From the NCBI GenBank assembly GCA_023266435.1, contig JAHFQF010000004.1, positions 1,012 to 29,243 on the forward strand: DNA of 28,232 nt, read 5' to 3'. The notes under the pieces are model-generated. The model searched no databases. It had not been told where the DNA came from and was given only the letters and a program-made list of their open reading frames with translations. The stretch is from Legionellales bacterium (GTDB taxonomy: Bacteria > Pseudomonadota > Gammaproteobacteria > Berkiellales > Berkiellaceae). How positions within the stretch are numbered: the first letter of the stretch is position 1; each line of letters begins with the position of its first letter. Shown one piece after another: positions 7,666-14,445 of this stretch. The translations under genes and the position numbers were made by a program.

Positions 7666-8172
7666 TTAAACCGTTTCTTTTGTTGCCGTATAATTTGGCC
7701 AAAATAACTTGACTGGGTACAAGCGGTTACGAGGCCGCTGATGTGTTGGCTCTTTGGCTTCACCCGTTGATAAATCCTCTGGAGGGGTTTTGCTGACTAC
7801 AGTCTGAGCAGCAGCTGGGGGCGATTTCATAATTAAGGTATAAGGCTCTGCATTGTGCACACGAGCAACCCCGACTCTTAAAAGCCAAGCAGCGGAGTCT
7901 TTGGTAATTTTTTTCAAAAACTGTCCGTCGGACTGCAGCAATGCCACACTCATCTCGACACCTGCGTGGCGAGCGTCTTCCGCGTGCTTTTGCGCCACTA
8001 CTGGCGCCTCAGCTTGATCCGGATCAACCTTCAGTATAATTTTCATGGGGCCATCGCCTTCCGCTTGATAGAGTCGAGCAATCCCCAAACCTAACATCAT
8101 ATCTGCATTACTACGCGTGCATGTTTTTAATGGTGCGCCATCATGTTTTAAAATAACAACGTCTTCTAACAT
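7666..8172 (-). CDS. 168-aa protein with two PLMP/RRXRR-like modules, unknown function
   Basis: Not a standard isc gene. The protein has an internal duplication: residues 6-48 (VILKHDGAPLKTCTRSNADM, then GIARLY, then MKIILK) and residues 76-117 (VALLQSDGQFLKKITKDSAA, then WLLRVGVARVHNAEPYTLIM). Each unit follows the layout 'hydrophobic strand - DG.PL - R/K.S.A..LL..G.AR(V/L) - (P)(Y/M)T/K(I/L)I.(K)'. That resembles the PLMP/RRXRR domain at the front of IscB and related HNH proteins, but no nuclease domain is attached. The rest (118-168) is Pro/Thr/Arg-rich and probably disordered. Its ATG is 3 bases after the stop of the preceding desulfurase and iscS begins 19 bases downstream, so it is co-transcribed with the Fe-S genes. 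The domain match is by eye and needs profile comparison. Confidence 0.85.
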   Translation of the reverse strand: MLEDVVILKHDGAPLKTCTRSNADMMLGLGIARLYQAEGDGPMKIILKVDPDQAEAPVVAQKHAEDARHAGVEMSVALLQSDGQFLKKITKDSAAWLLRVGVARVHNAEPYTLIMKSPPAAAQTVVSKTPPEDLSTGEAKEPTHQRPRNRLYPVKLFWPNYTATKETV

Positions 8173-8175
8173 GGT

Positions 8176-9321
8176 TTACCCCCAACTCATTTGTTTGCTT
8201 TCAGCCATCACATCCTGTAAGGCATGGATGAAAGCATCACAGTCTTCGTTCGTGGTATTCCAGCCCACGCTGATCCGTACGGTATTACTTGCCCAGGGCT
8301 CAGGCACCTGCATGGCCTGCATGACATGTGAGCCGCCTGCTGCAAGATTGCCACAAGCTGATCCTGAAGCGGCAGAAATGCCTTTTTTGTCCAAAGCCAT
8401 GATCAGCATTTCACCGTCAATATGTTCTACGGCAAGGAGCGTGGTATTAGGCAATCTGGGTGCATCTTGCGCCAAAATTTTTACCCCTGCTACCGTTGCT
8501 AATCGCGTTTCTAAATGTTGTTGTTTGCTTTTAAAGTGTGCCAAGCGGGCTGCACGTTGCGCTGCTGCCAATACACACATTTTACCAAAACCAACGATCA
8601 ATGGCACATTTTCAGTCCCGGCTCGTAATCCTTGTTCATGTGCCCCTCCATCTAAAAGTGGCTTTAGGGCAACATGTGGTTTTTTTAAGAGCGCACCAAC
8701 TCCTATCGGCCCGCCCATTTTGTGGGCAGACAGAGTCATTAAAGAAACACCCAATGCTTGAAAATTCAGATCTATTTTACCGATTGCCTGGACGGCATCA
8801 GTATGAAACACCACGTCATAATAATGTGCGATGTCTGCTAGGCCAGGGATGTCTTGTAAAACACCGGTTTCGTTATTCGCTAACATCAAACTGCAAAAGC
8901 CATAAGTTTGATTTTCTAGCGTTGCTTTGAGTTTTTCTAATGTGTATTGACCCTCTTGGTTAGCAGCCAATTCGGTAATGTGCCATCCTAAAGTAGACAA
9001 ACTGTGGGCAGACTTCAGGACCGAGTCATGCTCCATGCTGCCAACTAATAAAGCAGCTGGCGTAGTTTGGTCTAAGGCAAAACCTTTAATGGCGAGATTA
9101 TTGGCCTCGGTACCGCCCGCCGTAAAGATCACTTCGCTGGGATGTGCGCCGGTAAATTCTGCGACTTGCTCACGGGCCGTTTCTACTGCTTGGCGCATCC
9201 AGCGACCATGGCGGTGAATACTGGCTGGGTTACCCTCTGCCTGCCAATAAGGCAACATAGCTTCTAAGACCGCGGGGTGAAGCTTTGACGTTGCATTATG
9301 ATCCAAGTACACCTGTGTCAT
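8176..9321 (-). CDS. Second cysteine desulfurase (NifS/IscS family)
   Basis: 381 residues from the ATG at 9321, which overlaps the iscR stop in an ATGA arrangement and gives the family-typical start MTQVYLDHNAT; the open frame to 9351 adds only ten unconserved residues. PLP lysine is Lys201 (TLSAHKMGGPIGVGALL); catalytic cysteine is Cys323 (SAASGSACGNLAAGGSHVM). Other family signatures are TAGGTEANNLAIKG and LANNETGVLQD. It is only moderately similar to the neighbouring IscS and is shorter. It may be an extra sulfur donor for another acceptor, possibly linked to the 168-aa protein that follows. Two desulfurases under one IscR promoter also occur in some other gammaproteobacteria, as far as I recall. 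Confidence 0.93.
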   Translation of the reverse strand: MTQVYLDHNATSKLHPAVLEAMLPYWQAEGNPASIHRHGRWMRQAVETAREQVAEFTGAHPSEVIFTAGGTEANNLAIKGFALDQTTPAALLVGSMEHDSVLKSAHSLSTLGWHITELAANQEGQYTLEKLKATLENQTYGFCSLMLANNETGVLQDIPGLADIAHYYDVVFHTDAVQAIGKIDLNFQALGVSLMTLSAHKMGGPIGVGALLKKPHVALKPLLDGGAHEQGLRAGTENVPLIVGFGKMCVLAAAQRAARLAHFKSKQQHLETRLATVAGVKILAQDAPRLPNTTLLAVEHIDGEMLIMALDKKGISAASGSACGNLAAGGSHVMQAMQVPEPWASNTVRISVGWNTTNEDCDAFIHALQDVMAESKQMSWG

Positions 9322-9803
9322 GATGGGTGGATTTCCGTAGTGATATTGCAAGTTTTCATTGAGTGCGCCTGAATTTGGTGCAATTGCACGATTTGTTGGA
9401 TTTCAGGCCAAAGGCTCAAACTTTTTAAAGTAATATTTTGTAAAAATTCAAAAATCTTGTAGTTGAGTTGATCCCATAGTACGTGGGTCAAACAAACATG
9501 TCCGTTAGCGCAATTGCCTTTACCGCCACATTTGGTGGTATCAATAGGCTCCTCGATAGCGAGCACAATGTCCGCAATGGTGATTTTATCAGGCGGCTGA
9601 CCCAGAATATAGCCGCCGCCTGGGCCTCGAATACTAATGAGCAACCCTTTTGCCCGTAATTGGCCAGCTAGGCGCTCTAAATAAGGGAGAGGAATGTGGT
9701 TACGTTTAGAGATTTCACTCAGGGCAAAGGGGGCTTTTTCTTCGTGTAGCACGAGATCTAGCAAAGCAGTGACTGCATATCGACCCTTGGCGGTTAAATA
9801 CAT
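9318..9803 (-). CDS. iscR: IscR, Rrf2-family Fe-S regulator
   Basis: 161 residues. An N-terminal winged helix (MYLTAKGRYAVTALLDLVLH) includes the recognition region IPLPYLERLAGQLRAKGLL and the wing GPGGGYILG. Cluster ligands Cys92, Cys98, Cys104 and His107 match the numbering of E. coli IscR exactly (KCGGKGNCANGHVCLTH). In the [2Fe-2S] form IscR represses its own operon; the matching operator is seen 36 bases upstream. First gene of the operon; the next gene overlaps its stop codon. Confidence 0.97.
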   Translation of the reverse strand: MYLTAKGRYAVTALLDLVLHEEKAPFALSEISKRNHIPLPYLERLAGQLRAKGLLISIRGPGGGYILGQPPDKITIADIVLAIEEPIDTTKCGGKGNCANGHVCLTHVLWDQLNYKIFEFLQNITLKSLSLWPEIQQIVQLHQIQAHSMKTCNITTEIHPS

Positions 9804-9838
9804 AACTACGTACCCCTTTCAACTGGGGCCAGAATGAC

Positions 9839-9863
9839 ATACTTGACTAATTTAGTCAAGTAT
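9839..9863 (-). promoter_or_regulatory. IscR type 1 operator and iscR promoter region
   Basis: A 25-base perfect palindrome of the form ATACTTGACT-N5-AGTCAAGTAT fits the known type 1 IscR site (ATASYYGACTRWWWYAGTCRRSTAT) at every defined position. It starts 36 bases before the iscR ATG. The TTGACT inside it is a plausible -35 element, with a poorly defined -10 about 17 bases on (CATTCT). Holo-IscR binding would cover the promoter, so the whole operon is expected to be autoregulated by Fe-S status. Confidence 0.9.
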
Positions 9864-9903
9864 TAGCCATGGACCCCTCGGGTGGGGATGCCCTCGTTTT
9901 TTC

Positions 9904-12270
9904 CTAAGTTGCTGTATAAGTCGGCACAGTATGGGTGGGTGCAGCATGGGTGGGTGTCCCTTCGTTGAAAGCTGTTAAGGAGGTGGGTGTCCTCTCTCCT
10001 GGCTCTTCAAACTGCATTAAGAGTCCAGGTGGCAGTTCGGTAACCTCTAAAGTGGGTGTCCCTTCTTGTGATGCTTCCACAAGAAGATCTTCGAGCTCAA
10101 ATTCTGAGGCCTCTGTTTCTTCTATCCCTGCTTCTGGCCTAGCGCGCCGCCATAACAGTGTTAATTGATAAAAAAGCTTACCCAATGTATTGTCAGAATT
10201 TGACAAGCTATCTAACAAATAAGCAAGCCAACTGCGATCAATGGGGAAAATCATCTTAATTCGCTCTTCAGCGACCAACTGTGCCAATAACTCATCAATG
10301 AATTGCTCAGGCGTCTCGTACTTTTCCAAAATACTGGTGCGTATTTGATTACAATGAATAATCCAATTACATAGGTCGATATCACCTAAAGAGGAGGCAT
10401 AGATATCACAGAGTACTTTTTCAGATTCTGACACTCTAATTGCAGACAATGCGTCAAAATGTGCATATTGATCATCTAGCGTAGTAAATGCTCGGCATTG
10501 CGCCATGAATACCGTACTCAACTTACCGTAAAAGGCATTGTCGATAGGAATGAGATTATTTGAAGACTCAAAAAATTCTTGATAGTCAGGGTGCGCTCTG
10601 ACAGTTTGCGATAAACGTGTCACAATACCAGGATAACAACTGGGGCTATCTGTACCTAATTCGGTATCATTATGTGCTCTACGAATCTCACTAATATAAC
10701 GCAAAAAAGCAACTTGCGTTTCCTCTCTGTCTTTACAAACTAAAAAATAACGCCCGACTTGTTCTCGAGTAAGCTGATAAGCTGTGCCTAAGAGTAATGC
10801 CCCCTCTTCATAAGTTTCTTTAGTACTAAAACACTCTAGGTGGGTGTCCTCTGCTTTGGGCGCTGTTGTCAGATTTGGCCATTCGATAGTTTCAGCTTGT
10901 GCATCAAATGCTCTCCAAGCGATATAGGCTGTCTTTTGATTTGCCTCTGGATCAGCCAACAATAACTGGCTTAACCCATGCACGCTGTCCGGATCGCCGA
11001 TTAATAAAGAACGTCGATGATGTCGGATGTATACCTGGATGTTACGCTGAGAGTCGGCTTCAATTTCTGTTAATATCAATCGACGTATACGATTTTCTAT
11101 ATTCGTCAGACGCGCCTCATCAGATTCACCGTAAGATTGATAGTCGGCCTCTGTATCTGCAAAAACTCGCTCTCGTATCCCCATGGCTTTTCTTGCTAAG
11201 TCAGCCCGCATGGCTGACTCTATATCGCCTGCCCCCAGATGCAAGTCTTCTGCCGATAAAGCCATTTCAAATCTTTTTTGAGCAGCTTTGATTTTCTGAA
11301 TTTCTTTAAAATACAATTGTTTATCTGCGCTAAAATAACCAATGTAATGATACAAAGTGTCATTTTCTTCTAACTGTCTCAAGATAGCTGGCGCTGAGAG
11401 TAATTCTGCGATGATTGCTGAGGAAGCGGGAGAGCTTGTTGCCTGCGTCAGCTCTTTTGTTTGCGAGAGCTCTCTTAAAATTTCAGGCCATTGTCTAGAA
11501 ATTTGGTTTTGGACCCACGGGATTGACCAGAAAAAATGAAAAACCTCTGTGTGCCCACCAATTAATGCTTGTTTGATACACGCATATTTCTTGGCTTGTA
11601 ACATAGTTAACTGTTTTTCTGGTGGGAAAATTTCCCATAACCACTCTACAGTGGGTGAGTGTCCTCCCGCACAGGCACCCCAAAACACTGCATATTGGTT
11701 TGCTTTTAACATTTTTAGTCGCCTTGCTTCAGGGCAATCTAGCCATAACCGCCTAGCAACCTCAAGATGACCATGGGCACATGCGAGGCAAAACGCATCG
11801 AAGTAATTTTCCTCTAGTATGTCTATCGGGTTGCCTAACAGGGCATATTGACCCCATAACCATTCGACTGTAGGCAAATCCCCCGCTGCACAAGCGGCTC
11901 GGAACGCGGCACAAGCATTGGCAGTTAATGCAGGTAATTTTTTTTCTGCTGGTATTTTTAAGCATAACCACATAGCAATGGGCAAGTGTCCCCTAGAGCA
12001 GGCGGCGCTTAAGGCATCGTATTCATTCGCCTCTATCATCCTCAGCGGATCGATGAGGACACTCGCTTGCTCCCAAAACCATTCAAGAATAGGTGGGTGT
12101 CCCGTCGCGCAGGCACTACGGAATCCTTGATAGCGCTCTGCCTGAAGTAAGTCCAAATGATTATCTGCACACTCTGTCCAGATTTCACGAATTGGGATGA
12201 GATCTGGTTTTTTACAAGATGAGTGGAAATTTTGACGATGTGTTTTGGCGATAAGGTCTGGCAAAGGCAT
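9904..12270 (-). CDS. Large ankyrin-like repeat protein, candidate secreted effector
   Basis: 788 residues. Residues about 45-250 hold six ankyrin-like repeats of 36-38 residues with the pattern 'Y..F..AC..GHL..VEWLW', for example FRSACATGHPPILEWFWEQ and FRAACAAGDLPTVEWLWGQ. This is the Trp-rich ankyrin variant, not the canonical TPLH type. Residues 250-735 are mainly charged helices with no recognised domain. The last 50 residues are low complexity with recurring TPT (EGTPTL, ERTPTSL, EGTPTHA, APTHTVPTYT). AAGGA lies upstream of the ATG. No signal peptide. It sits between iscR and trmJ, a position normally short or occupied by cysE in relatives, so it is probably acquired. Six copies of the GTGNGTGTCC word fall inside it in three different reading frames. 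An effector role is inference. Confidence 0.85.
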   Translation of the reverse strand: MPLPDLIAKTHRQNFHSSCKKPDLIPIREIWTECADNHLDLLQAERYQGFRSACATGHPPILEWFWEQASVLIDPLRMIEANEYDALSAACSRGHLPIAMWLCLKIPAEKKLPALTANACAAFRAACAAGDLPTVEWLWGQYALLGNPIDILEENYFDAFCLACAHGHLEVARRLWLDCPEARRLKMLKANQYAVFWGACAGGHSPTVEWLWEIFPPEKQLTMLQAKKYACIKQALIGGHTEVFHFFWSIPWVQNQISRQWPEILRELSQTKELTQATSSPASSAIIAELLSAPAILRQLEENDTLYHYIGYFSADKQLYFKEIQKIKAAQKRFEMALSAEDLHLGAGDIESAMRADLARKAMGIRERVFADTEADYQSYGESDEARLTNIENRIRRLILTEIEADSQRNIQVYIRHHRRSLLIGDPDSVHGLSQLLLADPEANQKTAYIAWRAFDAQAETIEWPNLTTAPKAEDTHLECFSTKETYEEGALLLGTAYQLTREQVGRYFLVCKDREETQVAFLRYISEIRRAHNDTELGTDSPSCYPGIVTRLSQTVRAHPDYQEFFESSNNLIPIDNAFYGKLSTVFMAQCRAFTTLDDQYAHFDALSAIRVSESEKVLCDIYASSLGDIDLCNWIIHCNQIRTSILEKYETPEQFIDELLAQLVAEERIKMIFPIDRSWLAYLLDSLSNSDNTLGKLFYQLTLLWRRARPEAGIEETEASEFELEDLLVEASQEGTPTLEVTELPPGLLMQFEEPGERTPTSLTAFNEGTPTHAAPTHTVPTYTAT

Positions 12271-12580
12271 GATATTCGCTATCCTTAGTAGTCAATTTGC
12301 TTTCCCTCAAACTTACCATTCTCATTCTAAAAATATCAAGCTTTTTTAGAGGACACTCACTCGATTTTAAGATTTTAAGCAGAATTTAATAGGAATTTAA
12401 TGGACACTCACTTAAGTTTTTCAAAAAAACAGCAGCATTTAGACAAGCAAGTATTAATAAATAGTAATTTTCAATACAATTGATAAGTAACAACATATGC
12501 TATGCATAGGATACCGAGGGACATTTAAAAAAATTAAAGAAGAGTATAAACACTCAGAATGGATTTTAAGAAGTGTTCTT
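12271..12580. other. A/T-rich intergenic region between ankyrin gene and transposase-like gene
   Basis: 310 bases with no credible ORF. It contains two copies of the GTGAGTGTCC word on the minus strand (12351 and 12402), the only pair of copies in purely non-coding DNA. The ankyrin gene start region with AAGGA is at its left end. No tRNA, strong hairpin or clear promoter was seen. Confidence 0.6.
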
Positions 12581-13540
12581 CTAAGCGGCTTGCCGTTGCA
12601 TGTATAAACGTTTAGCTAATTGCCAACCCTTTAAATTCCGCTTAGTTAGACTAAAATTTGAAAGCGCCTCATAACTACCAACAGCATAAGCAAAACTGTC
12701 CTCTAACTCCTGGATCAGTGTAACCCACCCCTCTGTTTGCAATACCAAGCGATCCAATAAAACTGGTAACCTCTCCGGAATGTGTCCCTTCCCCTCTACG
12801 AGACAACGGCCACTCGTCTCCACTAACATCAAATAGTCATCAAGACTAAAGCGAATACCCTGCTTTTGATTTGCAAATAAAGGAATCAAACTATCTGGCT
12901 GCGGTTGCTTGGCCGCATAACATTGAATACGCGCTTGAATAGAGGTGTAATCAGAAGCTTCCAGTGTTTTACATACACCAGCTCGGATCGGATTTAAATC
13001 CACATAAGTCATGGCGCTTAAAATAGCCACATCATCTAATAATGCCTGTGAGCCGAATCTTCCCTCCCAAAAACGCCCTTTTTTCTGATCATCTTCGTTA
13101 GACTCTTTAGCGATCCACTCATTGATGCTTTTCATAAACCAACTCAGATCGGTCAAATGACTACGGATCTGCGCAACACGTTGTTTATATAAAGCAAGCG
13201 CACCATTTGACTTGAGAATATGAGCACGTTTTGCGTCGGCAGGATATAACTTAGACCATTGAGAAATGACAGTCATGTCATCCCAAGAAGCAGCCAACTC
13301 AGGCTTTACTTCAATGACGATATGATAATGATTTGACATAACAGCGTAGGCGCAAATACCAATTGCAAACGCATCAGCGACTTGTTGCATGCGACGCACT
13401 ATCCATGCTTTACGATAACTGTAGTTCTTACCCGTTTCTGAATCAACACCACATAAGTAACTCTGCCTTACGCAACGACTGAAACAGTGATAGTAACAAG
13501 TTTGATTAAGATCGACCTTCTCTTTACGTGCACGCGTCAT
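12581..13540 (-). CDS. IS200-like (Y1/HUH, REP-associated type) transposase relative
   Basis: 319 residues. It belongs to the broad TnpA_REP/IS200-like group: YYHCFSRCVRQSYLCG near the start, the metal-binding HUH motif His71-Tyr-His73 (VMSNHYHIVIEV), and the family block GRFWEGRFGSQALLDD followed by YVDLNPIRAGV. The helix that normally carries the catalytic tyrosine reads WFMKSINEWIAKESN and has no tyrosine, so the strand-transfer residue may be missing or lie elsewhere. A C-terminal extension (about 200-319) is unassigned. No terminal repeats or target duplications were seen, which fits the immobile single-copy REP-associated class. A strong promoter lies just upstream and AAGGA precedes the ATG. 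Confidence 0.85.
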   Translation of the reverse strand: MTRARKEKVDLNQTCYYHCFSRCVRQSYLCGVDSETGKNYSYRKAWIVRRMQQVADAFAIGICAYAVMSNHYHIVIEVKPELAASWDDMTVISQWSKLYPADAKRAHILKSNGALALYKQRVAQIRSHLTDLSWFMKSINEWIAKESNEDDQKKGRFWEGRFGSQALLDDVAILSAMTYVDLNPIRAGVCKTLEASDYTSIQARIQCYAAKQPQPDSLIPLFANQKQGIRFSLDDYLMLVETSGRCLVEGKGHIPERLPVLLDRLVLQTEGWVTLIQELEDSFAYAVGSYEALSNFSLTKRNLKGWQLAKRLYMQRQAA

Positions 13541-13572
13541 GAGGACATCCTTTCCCTCTCTGTAATTTTCTT

Positions 13573-13600
13573 ATTGTATTTATTTACAGATCTTTGTCAA
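13573..13600 (-). promoter_or_regulatory. Near-consensus sigma70 promoter for the transposase-like gene
   Basis: On the minus strand TTGACA (13600-13595), a 16-base spacer and TACAAT (13578-13573). Both hexamers are at or near consensus. The -35 overlaps the trmJ stop codon (TGA at 13599-13597), and the expected transcript starts about 25-30 bases before the transposase ATG at 13540. This implies the gene is transcribed on its own rather than only by read-through from trmJ. Confidence 0.65.
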
Positions 13601-14337
13601 GACTTAAAATGAGTCTCCCTCATCTTTTGGATGGCGCTTAAAATACCTTGTAAAATGTCCAACTCTTCCTTATCAGGCTCAGCTCGATACAAAAACCGCT
13701 TCAATCTGGGCATTAGTTTTTTAGGCTTCTCTCGATTTAATATCTTAAGATCAACAAGCAACTGCTCTAAACGCTCAAAAAAACTTCGTATCTCTCCTTG
13801 ATTAGGGGACACGCACCTCTCCTCCTTTGCAGGCACCACCGCCCGTTCCTCTAAACAAGCCTGGCAAAGCTCGTAACTCATAATCTGTACCGCTTGCGCT
13901 AAATTTAAAGAAGTATAACTACCACCAGTAGGAATCTGAATGTGCACCTGACATTGCGCCAACTCCTCATTCGTTAATCCATTTTTTTCACGCCCAAATA
14001 CAATCGCTATAGCACTGGACTGAGGCGTATCCAATACTTTACAAGCAAGCTGTTTCGGCGTTAGCATAGCCCAAGGCAATTCCCTGTCACGAGCGGAAGT
14101 CCCCGCCACAAAATGACACTCTTCCAACGCCTCCTCTAATGTAGCAACCTTCCGCGCACCCAATAACACCGCCTGCGCACCAGCTGCCATGGCCATCGCA
14201 TCTAAACTCTGGGGATCACACTGCGGATCCACTAAAACCAATTCTTTTAGCCCCATCGTCTGCATCGCACGCGCAACGGAGCCAATATTTGCACTGCAAG
14301 AAGTCTGCACCAAAACAATACGGATGTTACATCGCAT
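13597..14337 (-). CDS. trmJ: TrmJ, tRNA (cytidine/uridine-32-2'-O)-methyltransferase
   Basis: 246 residues, a SPOUT-class methyltransferase that 2'-O-methylates position 32 of certain tRNAs with S-adenosylmethionine. Motifs: NIGSVARAM (17-25), the FGREKNGLTNEEL block (114-126) and the knot segment IPTGGSYTSLNLAQAVQIM (135-153) that binds the cofactor. The C-terminal helical extension (from about 170) is typical of TrmJ. The start codon has no obvious Shine-Dalgarno sequence. In relatives trmJ lies between suhB and iscR; here an OPT transporter separates it from suhB, and an ankyrin gene and a transposase separate it from iscR. Confidence 0.94.
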   Translation of the reverse strand: MRCNIRIVLVQTSCSANIGSVARAMQTMGLKELVLVDPQCDPQSLDAMAMAAGAQAVLLGARKVATLEEALEECHFVAGTSARDRELPWAMLTPKQLACKVLDTPQSSAIAIVFGREKNGLTNEELAQCQVHIQIPTGGSYTSLNLAQAVQIMSYELCQACLEERAVVPAKEERCVSPNQGEIRSFFERLEQLLVDLKILNREKPKKLMPRLKRFLYRAEPDKEELDILQGILSAIQKMRETHFKS

Positions 14338-14357
14338 GATTTCAAATCACATAAAAA

Positions 14358-14380
14358 GTGTTAGCCTTTCATTCTAACAC
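14358..14380. promoter_or_regulatory. Inverted repeat in the divergent trmJ / OPT promoter region
   Basis: GTGTTAG and CTAACAC are perfect 7-base complements separated by 9 bases. They sit 20 bases upstream of the trmJ ATG and before an A/T-rich tract that leads to the OPT gene. The position fits an operator for either divergent gene, or a weak hairpin in the trmJ leader. No regulator can be named. Confidence 0.35.
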
Positions 14381-14445
14381 AAAATAAAAATAATAAGACT
14401 TTTACCTACCTAACTTCCTTCTAAATAAGACTGGAGACGACGCAG

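Noticed and set aside
8117..8761. 214-codon plus-strand ORF
   Set aside because: Lies opposite the second cysteine desulfurase, which has full family motifs; no recognisable protein features.
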